In this document: piece after piece, positions 1 through 6,299 of the stretch
Layout: the number at the start of each line of letters is the position of its first letter
How positions within the stretch are numbered: the first letter of the stretch is position 1
Origin: Alloprevotella tannerae
GTDB lineage: Bacteria; Bacteroidota; Bacteroidia; Bacteroidales; Bacteroidaceae
Reading direction: 5' to 3'
DNA: 11,133 bases
Assembly (NCBI GenBank): GCA_015259305.1
Contig: JABZGO010000042.1
Coordinates: 1-11,133 of the forward strand
Translations under genes and position numbers: made by a program
Notes under the pieces: model-generated
What the model was told of the DNA's origin: nothing
The model's database searches: none
Seen by the model: the letters and a program-made list of their open reading frames with translations, nothing else

Positions 1-8
1 TTGTAAAA

Positions 9-59
9 CTGCGCAAAAAAGAAAGCGAATTTCGCACAGATACGGGTAGTTTTGTGCAG
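9..59. repeat. Imperfect inverted repeat upstream of the etfB promoter
   Basis: CTGCGCAAAA at 9-18 can pair with TTTTGTGCAG at 50-59 (ten pairs, one of them G-T). A smaller hairpin, GCGA/TCGC at 25-28 and 32-35, sits between the arms. It may be the tail of an upstream gene's terminator or an operator next to the promoter. There is no clean T-run, so the role is unknown. Confidence 0.3.
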
Positions 60-76
60 AAAAAGCCCTCTGCAGC

Positions 77-107
77 TTGGTTCATCGGCAATAATTACGT
101 ACTTTTG
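77..107 (+). promoter_or_regulatory. Bacteroidetes-type promoter for the etf operon
   Basis: A TTG element at 77-79 is followed after 20 bases by TACTTTTG at 100-107, an exact match to the Bacteroidetes -7 consensus TAnnTTTG. Transcription would start around 113-116, giving a leader of about 40 A/T-rich bases before the etfB start at 155. The tRNA promoter in this window uses the same two boxes and spacing. Confidence 0.75.
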
Positions 108-154
108 CGGCGATTAAGTTGATTATTAGAATATAAAAACGAACAATCGTAAGT

Positions 155-1027
155 ATGAGTCTTAAAATTGTTGTGCTTGCTAAGCAAGTGCCCGATACAC
201 GCAACGTCGGAAAGGATGCAATGACACCGGAAGGCACCGTGAACAGAGCGGCGCTGCCGGCTATTTTCAATCCGGAAGACTTAAATGCACTGGAGCAGGC
301 GCTACGCCTGAAAGATCTTCACCCGGGATCTACTGTACAAGTATTGACGATGGGACCTCCGCGCGCAACTGACGTGATCCGCGAGGGACTTTTTCGCGGC
401 GCAGACGGCGGCTATTTGCTGACAGATCGCGCCTTTGCCGGTGCAGATACTTTGGCAACGAGTTACGCCTTGTCTATGGCTATTCGCAAGATCGGCATTC
501 CCGACATTGTGATCGGCGGCCGCCAAGCTATCGATGGCGACACGGCGCAAGTGGGCCCGCAAGTGGCACAGAAGCTCGGCTTGGATCAAGTGACTTATGT
601 GACGAGCATTGACGAAGTGAAAGATAAGGAGATTACGCTCACGCGCCACATCGACGGCGGCGTGGAGCGCGTAAAAGCTCCGCTGCCCATTCTGCTCACA
701 GTTAACGGCGACGCAGCGCCTTGCCGCCCACGCAACGCCAAACTCGTGATGAAATACAAGCGCGCTTCTGCACCGATGGAACGCCCTAAAGAAGGTTTGC
801 CTTACGCTGAAGAGTATGAGCGGAAGCCTTATCTGAACGTTACGCAATGGGGTGCGACTGACGTCGACGCTGACTTGGAGCAATGCGGCTTATCGGGCTC
901 GCCGACTAAGGTAAAGGCTGTTCGTAACATTGTCTTTAAGGCTAAAGAGAGCAAACGCCTGACGGGTAAAGACGCAGATGTTGAAACGCTGGTCAAAGAA
1001 CTTTTAGAGAACAACACTATTGGTTAA
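155..1027 (+). CDS. etfB: Electron transfer flavoprotein, beta subunit
   Basis: Small subunit of the soluble FAD-containing electron carrier that partners acyl-CoA dehydrogenases in the cytoplasm. The 290 residues are slightly longer than the usual 250-265. The nucleotide-binding N-terminus (KIVVLAKQVPDT) is present. The AMP/flavin loop GRQAIDGDTAQVGP lies at about 122-135. The EtfB family signature around 162-182 (LTRHIDGGVERVKAPLP then ILLT) is complete. The GDTAQVGP form of the loop is the one found in bifurcating, NADH-using ETFs, whereas mitochondrial-type ETFs have DDCNQTGQ there. Bifurcation here is an inference. The ATG at 155 gives the standard N-terminus. It is first in a group with etfA and an acyl-CoA dehydrogenase, 170 bases before etfA. 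Confidence 0.95.
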   Translation: MSLKIVVLAKQVPDTRNVGKDAMTPEGTVNRAALPAIFNPEDLNALEQALRLKDLHPGSTVQVLTMGPPRATDVIREGLFRGADGGYLLTDRAFAGADTLATSYALSMAIRKIGIPDIVIGGRQAIDGDTAQVGPQVAQKLGLDQVTYVTSIDEVKDKEITLTRHIDGGVERVKAPLPILLTVNGDAAPCRPRNAKLVMKYKRASAPMERPKEGLPYAEEYERKPYLNVTQWGATDVDADLEQCGLSGSPTKVKAVRNIVFKAKESKRLTGKDADVETLVKELLENNTIG

Positions 1028-1197
1028 GCGCTCGCAAGGCCTTCTCCGTTCAAGGAGACGCGGCGCACCTTTATACTCACATTCAGCCATCACAACAAAA
1101 CCTCTCGCTTCCTTATATATAATATAATGTGTGCGCAGCGCCGACAAGCTTCGGCGGGCAGCAAACAGAAAAGGGAGCAAAAGAAGGGCTTATCATT
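1028..1197 (+). other. Structured spacer between etfB and etfA
   Basis: These 170 bases hold no supported gene. Two short hairpins are visible: TCTCC/GGAGA (1043-1047 with 1054-1058, six-base loop) and CGCCGA/TCGGCG (1139-1144 with 1151-1156, six-base loop). Between them is a very A/T-rich stretch (about 1112-1129, TATATATAATATAATG). It could act as an internal promoter, an mRNA processing site or a stability element. No TAnnTTTG box is clear, so the role is open. etfB and etfA are usually only a few bases apart. Confidence 0.45.
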
Positions 1198-2220
1198 ATG
1201 AATAACGTATTTGTATATTGCGAAATAGACAAGACGACCATTGAAGAAGTCAGTCTCGAACTGCTGACAAAGGGTCGCAAACTTGCTAACCGCCTCGGCG
1301 TACAGCTTGAAGCGGTTGCCGCAGGCTCGGGCATCAAAGGTAAGGTGGAGAAGGAAATTCTCTCTTACGGTGTCGACAAGCTGCACGTATTTGACGGTGA
1401 AGGACTCTTTCCTTACACCTCAAAGCCCCACACGGATATTCTCGTAAACCTCTTTAAGCAAGAACAGCCGCAGATCTGCCTGATGGGCGCTACGGTTATC
1501 GGACGCGATTTGGGTCCACGCGTTTCTTCTTCGCTGACCAGCGGCTTAACGGCCGACTGTACGGATCTTGAGATCGGCGATTTTGAGGATAAGAAGAACA
1601 ATAAGACGTACAAAGACCTGCTTTATCAAATCCGCCCCGCTTTTGGCGGCAACATCGTCGCAACGATTGTCAACCCGGATCATCGTCCGCAGATGGCCAC
1701 CGTGCGTAGCGGCGTGATGAAGGCAGAAATCGTAGACCCCAACTACAAGGGCGAAGTCATATATGAAGATGTCAACAAGTTTGTGCCCGCAGAAGATTAC
1801 GTTGTAAAAGTAATCGAGCGCGAAGTACAAAAGGCGAAGAACAATCTGAAGGGCGCACCAATCGTCATTGCCGGCGGCTACGGCGTAGGCTCTAAAGAAG
1901 GCTTCGACTTGCTCCGCCATTTGGCTGACGAACTTCACGGCGAAGTCGGCGCCAGTCGCGCAGCCGTTGACGCAGGTTTCTGCGAACACGACCTGCAAAT
2001 CGGACAAACCGGCGTTACGGTGCGTCCTAAAGTATACATCGCTTGCGGTATCTCCGGCGCCATCCAGCACGTAGCCGGTATGAAGGAGAGCGGCATCGTT
2101 ATCTCCATCAACACAGATCCCGAAGCGCCGATCAACGCGCTCGCCGACTATGTTATCACGGGTAGCGTCGAAGAAGTCGTGCCGAAGTTAATTAAGTATT
2201 ACAAGGAAAACAGCAAATAA
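1198..2220 (+). CDS. etfA: Electron transfer flavoprotein, alpha subunit
   Basis: Large ETF subunit that binds the electron-shuttling FAD and docks with the acyl-CoA dehydrogenase. 340 residues, normal for the family. The C-terminal FAD domain shows GASRAAVDAGF (251-261), QIGQTGVTVRPKVYIACGIS (267-286), the family signature GISGAIQHVAGM (284-295) and INTDPEAPIN (304-313). The start at 1198 (MNNVFVYCEI) matches the family N-terminus and follows a purine-rich AAGAAGG. The frame stays open to an ATG at 1129, but those 23 extra codons cover the spacer hairpin and look non-coding. The stop is three bases before the acyl-CoA dehydrogenase start, so these two genes are surely co-transcribed and probably translationally coupled. 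Confidence 0.95.
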   Translation: MNNVFVYCEIDKTTIEEVSLELLTKGRKLANRLGVQLEAVAAGSGIKGKVEKEILSYGVDKLHVFDGEGLFPYTSKPHTDILVNLFKQEQPQICLMGATVIGRDLGPRVSSSLTSGLTADCTDLEIGDFEDKKNNKTYKDLLYQIRPAFGGNIVATIVNPDHRPQMATVRSGVMKAEIVDPNYKGEVIYEDVNKFVPAEDYVVKVIEREVQKAKNNLKGAPIVIAGGYGVGSKEGFDLLRHLADELHGEVGASRAAVDAGFCEHDLQIGQTGVTVRPKVYIACGISGAIQHVAGMKESGIVISINTDPEAPINALADYVITGSVEEVVPKLIKYYKENSK

Positions 2221-2223
2221 ACT

Positions 2224-3951
2224 ATGGCCAACAATTATACGGATCACCCCGAACTGCGTTTCGAGCTGAACCACCCATTGATGAAGCGCATTGTCGAACT
2301 CAAGGAGCGCAATTTCCGCGACAAAGAAGCCTACGACTATGCCCCGCTTGATTTTGAAGACACGATGGATTCCTACGACCGCGTTTTGGACATCGTAGGA
2401 GACATTGCCGGGACAACGATCGCCGACAACGCAGAAGGCGTAGACTTGGAAGGGCCGCACCACGAAGGCGACCGCGTGCGTTACGCTTCAGGTACGGAAA
2501 AGAATATGGAGGCAATGGTCAAGGCCGGTATGAACGGTATGACGATGCCCCGACGCTTCGGCGGCTTAAACTTTGCCATCACGCCTTACACGATGTGCGC
2601 AGAGCTCGTAGCCGCGTCTGACCCCGGCTTCAGCAATATCTGGAGCTTGCAAGACTGCATCGAAACGCTTTACGAGTTTGGCAACGAAGACCAACACAGC
2701 CGCTTCATTCCCCGCGTTTGCGAAGGCGCGACAATGTCAATGGACTTGACGGAGCCGGATGCCGGTTCTGACCTCCAACGCGTAATGTTAAAGGCCACTT
2801 ACAGCGAGAAAGACGGCTGCTGGTTGCTGAATGGCGTCAAGCGATTCATCACCAACGGCGATGCAGATATTCATTTGGTCCTCGCACGTTCTGAAGAAGG
2901 AACGACCGACGGCCGCGGACTTTCCATGTTTATCTACGACAAACGCCAAGGCGGCGTGAATGTGCGCCGCATAGAGAACAAACTGGGTATTCACGGCTCG
3001 CCCACCTGCGAACTCGTCTACAAAAATGCGCACGCAGAGCTTTGTGGCGACCGCAAACTCGGCTTGATTAAATACGTGATGGCTTTGATGAACGGCGCGC
3101 GCCTCGGCATCGCAGCCCAAAGCGTAGGTATCTCGCAAGCAGCCTACAACGAAGGCTTGGCTTACGCCGCAGATCGCCAGCAGTTTGGCAAGCCCATCAT
3201 CGAGTTCCCCGCAGTCTACGATATGTTAGCCCTGATGAAAGCTAAGCTGGACGCAGGTCGCGCCCTCCTCTATCAATGCTCCCGCTACGTAGACCTTTAC
3301 AAAGCCCTCGAAGACATCAGTCGCGAGCGCAAGTTAGAGGCCGACGAGCGCAAAGAGCAGAAGGAGTATGCTAAGTTGGCCGATTCTTTGACGCCGTTAG
3401 CTAAGGGTATCAACTCCGAGTACGCCAACCAGAATACCTACGACAGTATTCAGATCCACGGCGGTTCAGGCTTTATGCTCGATTACCCCATCCAGCGCTT
3501 CTATCGCGACGCCCGCATCACGAGCATCTACGAAGGAACGACGCAGTTGCAGGTAGTAGCCGCCATCCGCTACGTAACCAACGGCAGCTACCTCAAACAA
3601 ATGCGCGACTTCGAGCAAGCTAAAGTAAGCGAAGCAATGCGTCCTATCCAAGAACGCGCTCGCGCTATGGCCGACACCTTCGCAGCAGCCGTAGACCACG
3701 TCAAGGCGATGGAAAATCAAGATGCGCTCGACTTCTGTGCACGCCACTTGGTAGAGATTGCAGCCAACGTGATTATGCTCCACCTCTTGCTCCACAACGC
3801 GACGGAGGCTCCGGAACTCTTTGAAAAGAGCGCACGCGTCTACGCAAACTATGTGGAAGCTGAAATAGCTAAGCACTACACGTTCGTTCGCAACATGACG
3901 GTTGAGCAACTTGAGGCTTACCGCCAACAGTTGCCCCAAAACGAGCAATAA
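2224..3951 (+). CDS. Acyl-CoA dehydrogenase, large bacterial type with C-terminal extension
   Basis: FAD enzyme that introduces a trans-2 double bond into an acyl-CoA, or runs in reverse to reduce crotonyl-CoA, exchanging electrons with ETF. Family landmarks are clear: MDLTEPDAGSDL near 173-184 (flavin/substrate loop), FGKPI at 321, QIHGGSGFM at 410-418, and RITSIYEGTTQLQ at 431-443, in which Glu437 is the expected catalytic base. At 575 residues it is about 190 longer than classic short-chain enzymes. The extra length lies in the N-terminal part, a highly charged helix at about 365-382 (rich in R, E, K) and a C-terminal helical region after 455, as in enzymes with the PF12806-type C-terminal domain. 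Substrate chain length cannot be read from sequence; linkage to etfBA suggests short-chain acyl-CoA. It begins three bases after etfA and ends before a strong terminator. Confidence 0.93.
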   Translation: MANNYTDHPELRFELNHPLMKRIVELKERNFRDKEAYDYAPLDFEDTMDSYDRVLDIVGDIAGTTIADNAEGVDLEGPHHEGDRVRYASGTEKNMEAMVKAGMNGMTMPRRFGGLNFAITPYTMCAELVAASDPGFSNIWSLQDCIETLYEFGNEDQHSRFIPRVCEGATMSMDLTEPDAGSDLQRVMLKATYSEKDGCWLLNGVKRFITNGDADIHLVLARSEEGTTDGRGLSMFIYDKRQGGVNVRRIENKLGIHGSPTCELVYKNAHAELCGDRKLGLIKYVMALMNGARLGIAAQSVGISQAAYNEGLAYAADRQQFGKPIIEFPAVYDMLALMKAKLDAGRALLYQCSRYVDLYKALEDISRERKLEADERKEQKEYAKLADSLTPLAKGINSEYANQNTYDSIQIHGGSGFMLDYPIQRFYRDARITSIYEGTTQLQVVAAIRYVTNGSYLKQMRDFEQAKVSEAMRPIQERARAMADTFAAAVDHVKAMENQDALDFCARHLVEIAANVIMLHLLLHNATEAPELFEKSARVYANYVEAEIAKHYTFVRNMTVEQLEAYRQQLPQNEQ

Positions 3952-3989
3952 ACGCTGACAACAGCTGCCAAGGCAGCAAAATATACATC

Positions 3990-4027
3990 CCCGACAACGA
4001 AGCTACAGTTTCGTTGTCGGGCTTTTT
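3990..4027 (+). terminator. Rho-independent terminator of the etf operon
   Basis: A perfect 12-pair stem, CCCGACAACGAA (3990-4001) with TTCGTTGTCGGG (4010-4021), has an eight-base loop and is followed by C and five T (4023-4027). It lies 38 bases after the acyl-CoA dehydrogenase stop. Confidence 0.9.
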
Positions 4028-4207
4028 CATCGGCAAGCTTCAGCTGTAGGCGCTTCAAACTTAGACCGCGCACGCCGCATTTGAGCTAATCTTTAGGCCC
4101 GGTCTTTAACAGCGCCCAAGACTTGGATAAAAGTGCAGAAAATCAGAAAAATACACGCACAAGCATAAGTAATGGAGGGGTGAAAAATCCAAGTTAAGAG
4201 TTTACGT

Positions 4208-4289
4208 TCGTGAGGTGAAGCAATTTTTATCACGAGCGTAAGCCTTTTTTATCGTGAGCGTAAACCATTTTTATCACGAAAACACACTC
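4208..4289. repeat. Four degenerate units with exact 22-base period
   Basis: The core hexamers TCGTGA (4208), TCACGA (4230), TCGTGA (4252) and TCACGA (4274) begin exactly 22 bases apart and alternate with their reverse complement. Three units are preceded by TTTTTA, and the middle two continue GCGTAAGCC and GCGTAAACC. The first unit is diverged (GTGAAGC) and the last ends in AAACAC. The period is close to two helical turns, so all cores would lie on nearly one face of the DNA. This fits a multi-site protein-binding region or a decayed tandem repeat; the function is unknown. Confidence 0.65.
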
Positions 4290-4373
4290 GAGAAGTCAAC
4301 TTTTGATACTCGGTTTTCCATCTTTGCCTCATCGCATAGTTTGTCCTCTGCCTTTACCAATCCGGTGCGTCAT

Positions 4374-4381
4374 TATTTTTG
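4374..4381 (+). promoter_or_regulatory. Possible -7 promoter box upstream of the GNAT gene
   Basis: TATTTTTG matches TAnnTTTG. No TTG lies at the expected 19-21 base distance upstream, so support is partial. A transcript from here would carry the 21-codon ORF at 4422 and then the GNAT gene. Confidence 0.35.
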
Positions 4382-4421
4382 TCCGTCATTCCTCTTTTCC
4401 AATGAGGAAAGACGGTGCAGA

Positions 4422-4487
4422 ATGGCGTTTCTTGCAGCAGAAGAAACAAAGCTCGGCACATTTCTTGCTGAGCTCAGGAAGAAATGA
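4422..4487 (+). CDS. Possible small ORF, 21 residues
   Basis: ATG to TGA encodes MAFLAAEETKLGTFLAELRK plus a final K, which would form an amphipathic, charged helix. It lies about 40 bases after a -7-like box and 50 bases before the GNAT start. No family is recognised and there is no ribosome binding site. It may be chance; only conservation in relatives would support it. Confidence 0.2.
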   Translation: MAFLAAEETKLGTFLAELRKK

Positions 4488-4537
4488 TACATTCGTAGCA
4501 GATAACAAACAGTCATTTACTGAAAAAACAAAAGACT

Positions 4538-4825
4538 ATGTTGAGCATTCAAACGACAGACGACGGCAAAACGGGAGCTTTCAAGCTGCTGATCAACGAT
4601 GAAGAAGTGGGCATTATGGAGTTTCATTGGGAAGACCCTGACGTCTTCGTCATCACCCACACGGAAGTAAGCCCCGAACACAAAGGCGAGGGCTTGGGAA
4701 AAGAACTTTTAGCCGCAGCGGTCGATTATGCGCGCCAAAAAGGTAAGAAGATACGCCCCGAGTGCTCGTTTGTCGCAACTTATTTCACACGTTACGAGGA
4801 GGAATATAAAGATGTAGCCCTCTGA
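4538..4825 (+). CDS. Small GNAT-family N-acetyltransferase (YjdJ-like)
   Basis: A 95-residue protein resembling the compact single-domain GNATs of the YjdJ / PF14542 group, which bind acetyl-CoA in the cytoplasm. Their substrates are mostly unknown. The beta strand ITHTEVSPEHKGEGLGKELL (39-58) holds the acetyl-CoA pyrophosphate loop (HKGEGLG, 48-54). It is followed by the helix LAAAVDYARQKGKK and the strand IRPECSFVATYFTRYEEE typical of this group, with Cys76. It lacks the first helices of full-size GNATs, which is normal for the subfamily. The ATG at 4538 follows an A-rich stretch, as usual in Bacteroidetes. It appears to be a single-gene unit. Confidence 0.85.
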   Translation: MLSIQTTDDGKTGAFKLLINDEEVGIMEFHWEDPDVFVITHTEVSPEHKGEGLGKELLAAAVDYARQKGKKIRPECSFVATYFTRYEEEYKDVAL

Positions 4826-4935
4826 TACTTGCAGCTACGATAGGCAAGTCCCGCCTTGCGCATTATGATTCAGTGGAAAAGCGGCCGGCAGGGCCGATGA
4901 AAGGACGACGACACGAGTTGAAAACCTCATAATTC

Positions 4936-4988
4936 GCCCCATCCTATGCTTAGAATGCGCTCGGACGGGGCAAAAGTCTTGTTTTTTT
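4936..4988 (+). terminator. Probable terminator after the GNAT gene
   Basis: GCCCC (4936-4940) plus TCC (4942-4944) pair with GGA (4963-4965) plus GGGGC (4967-4971), with one A/C mismatch and an 18-base loop. Seven T follow at 4982-4988, ten bases beyond the stem, so this is weaker than the other terminators. The rest of the 4826-5017 gap holds a small CGGCC/GGCCG hairpin (4882-4896) and nothing else I recognise. Confidence 0.4.
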
Positions 4989-4990
4989 CG

Positions 4991-4998
4991 TACCTTCG
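4991..4998 (+). promoter_or_regulatory. Possible -7 promoter box for the DUF1573 gene
   Basis: TACCTTCG differs from TAnnTTTG at one base and lies 20 bases before the start codon at 5018, implying a very short leader. No TTG is at the usual upstream distance. Confidence 0.4.
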
Positions 4999-5017
4999 CC
5001 GAAAATAGCTACTTCAG

Positions 5018-6076
5018 ATGAAGCGAATCCTCTCCTTACTCTCAATAGTTTTTGCCCTCTGCTTGACGGCAAAGGCACAGCCGCGCGCCGTTTTTGCGCA
5101 AGAACAAATAGATCTGGGCAAACTAATTTGGCATAATGCCAAAGAAGCCAACTTCACGCTGACCAATAAGGGCACGACGCCCCTGAGCATCAAAGCGGTG
5201 GAGACGGGTTGCGGCTGCACGGCCGCCGCATGGGACGATAAACCAATTGCACCCGATTCATCGACGACGATTCGCGTGCGCTACGATGCCGAACTCTTAG
5301 GCCATTTTACGCGCGACATAGAAGTGTATACCAACGAGCGGACTGCGCCGTTTCTCCTCTCCGTCTTCGGCTTGGTGAGAATGGAGGACGCCGATGATGT
5401 GAGCAACTTTGCCTACCGCGATGGCAACTTGTGCTTCAATGCTGACGAAATAGAATTTGACGATGTGAATAGGGGCGACCAACCCGAAGCCATCGTGCGC
5501 ATATTCAACGCCGGAACGAAGAGCATGCGGCCCACCGTGATGCACCTGCCCAAATATCTGAGTGCAACGGTTGTACCGACGTCAATCCACCCGAACAGAG
5601 CGGGTAAAATCATCTTTCGCCTCAATTCTAATCAACTGCGTGATATGGGTTTGACGCAGACGGCGGTCTACCTATCCGCCTATCCGGGCGACCGCATCAG
5701 AAAGACGAACGAAATCAACGTATCGGCTACATTGCTGCCCAAGCTGAGCGCTGTAAAACAAGGAGGCAGCCGGCCGGAAGCCGTACTCGATAGTACGCTA
5801 GTCAACTTGACAATGCAGGGTAAAAAGAAGGTGACAACAGATTTGATGCTCTCGAATAAAGGCACTGCGCCCCTCTTGATTCAGGCCTTGCAGGTCTACA
5901 ATCCGGGCATCAGCGTAAGGCTTAATCATCGGAAGATATCGGCCGGCGCACAAGAGCGTATGCGCATCACTATCAGCGCTACTGCACAGACTTTCAAAGG
6001 GCGTCATCGCATCCTGCTAATCACCAACGACCCAAAACAACCCAAGATGGTGATTGACATCAACGTAAAAAAATAA
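5018..6076 (+). CDS. Exported DUF1573 protein with Ig-like (ASH-type) domains
   Basis: A 352-residue protein of unknown function. Residues 1-20 form a signal peptide (MKR, hydrophobic core, cleavage likely at AKA-Q), so the product goes to the periplasm or cell surface; no lipoprotein Cys is present. The first mature domain (about 25-120) is a clear DUF1573 domain: FTLTNKGTTPLSIKAVETG, then CGCT (Cys65, Cys67), an IAPDSSTTIRVRYD strand, and GHFTRDIEVYTNE. A middle domain (about 135-240) is more diverged. A third (about 255-352) repeats the pattern with SNKGTAPLLIQALQV, ISAGAQERMRITISA and GRHRILLITNDPKQP but has no CGC. Such beta-sandwich modules are common in Bacteroidetes exported proteins. 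The gene has its own possible promoter and stands alone before the tRNA. Confidence 0.85.
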   Translation: MKRILSLLSIVFALCLTAKAQPRAVFAQEQIDLGKLIWHNAKEANFTLTNKGTTPLSIKAVETGCGCTAAAWDDKPIAPDSSTTIRVRYDAELLGHFTRDIEVYTNERTAPFLLSVFGLVRMEDADDVSNFAYRDGNLCFNADEIEFDDVNRGDQPEAIVRIFNAGTKSMRPTVMHLPKYLSATVVPTSIHPNRAGKIIFRLNSNQLRDMGLTQTAVYLSAYPGDRIRKTNEINVSATLLPKLSAVKQGGSRPEAVLDSTLVNLTMQGKKKVTTDLMLSNKGTAPLLIQALQVYNPGISVRLNHRKISAGAQERMRITISATAQTFKGRHRILLITNDPKQPKMVIDINVKK

Positions 6077-6085
6077 AGATAAATC

Positions 6086-6116
6086 TTGGCGGTATAAGTT
6101 TTTCTCCTTACTTTTG
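6086..6116 (+). promoter_or_regulatory. Promoter of the tRNA-Pro gene
   Basis: TTG at 6086-6088, a 20-base spacer and TACTTTTG at 6109-6116 match the Bacteroidetes consensus exactly. The mature tRNA begins 12 bases after the -7 box. Confidence 0.75.
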
Positions 6117-6127
6117 CAACGCTTAAT

Positions 6128-6200
6128 CGGAAAGTAGCGCAGTTGGTAGCGCACTACGTTCGGGACGTAGGGGTCGGGCGTTCGAATCGCCTCTTTCCGA
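6128..6200 (+). tRNA. tRNA-Pro (anticodon CGG)
   Basis: A full cloverleaf can be drawn. The acceptor CGGAAAG (6128-6134) pairs with CTTTCCG (6193-6199), followed by discriminator A6200. The D stem is GCGC/GCGC (6137-6140, 6149-6152). The anticodon stem CTACG/CGTAG (6154-6158, 6166-6170) has loop TTCGGGA, giving anticodon CGG at 6161-6163. The T stem GGGCG/CGCCT encloses loop TTCGAAT. The C1-G72 pair is the bacterial tRNA-Pro identity feature. CCA is not encoded. Confidence 0.97.
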
Positions 6201-6209
6201 CAAAAGTAA

Positions 6210-6248
6210 AAGCGAGCAGTTTACTTCTCAGAAGTAAGCTGCTCGCTT
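6210..6248. terminator. Bidirectional hairpin terminator between tRNA-Pro and the glycosyltransferase
   Basis: An 18-pair stem with one G-T pair: AAGCGAGCAG, T and TTACTTC (6210-6227) pair with GAAGTAA, G and CTGCTCGCTT (6231-6248) around a TCA loop. The plus strand continues TCTTTGTG; the minus strand continues TTTACTTTTG. It lies ten bases after the tRNA and about 50 bases after the minus-strand gene's stop, so it can serve both converging units. Confidence 0.8.
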
Positions 6249-6299
6249 CTTTGTGTTCTTTAGCCACTTTTTCCGACAAAGGGCTTCATCGTCAAGCGT

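Larger units (their letters stand above)
4028..4537. other. Long gene-poor intergenic region
   Basis: About 510 bases between the etf terminator and the GNAT gene. It contains an 8-base inverted repeat with a long spacer (ACTTGGAT 4121-4128, ATCCAAGT 4187-4194), the 22-base-periodic array at 4208-4289, a possible promoter at 4374 and a possible 21-codon ORF at 4422. Longer open frames starting at 4254 and 4303 have no recognisable protein features; the second runs into the GNAT gene in another frame. I find no RNA gene I can name. Confidence 0.6.

Noticed and set aside
302..883. Long minus-strand open frame inside etfB, and similar antisense frames in the other genes
   Set aside because: They overlap well-supported genes on the other strand and show no family motifs; they are codon-bias shadows.
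1129..1197. Upstream ATG giving EtfA a 23-residue N-terminal extension
   Set aside because: The extension spans the spacer hairpin and does not resemble ETF alpha; the ATG at 1198 gives the family N-terminus.
3999..4056. Alternative pairing of the etf terminator arm (GAAGCTACAG) with a downstream CTGTAG-GCTTC, suggesting antitermination
   Set aside because: The competing strand lies after the T-run and would be transcribed too late to prevent termination; likely chance.
4254..4602. Open frames of 77 and 99 codons before and into the GNAT gene
   Set aside because: No recognisable protein features; one includes the repeat array and the other runs out of frame into the GNAT coding sequence.
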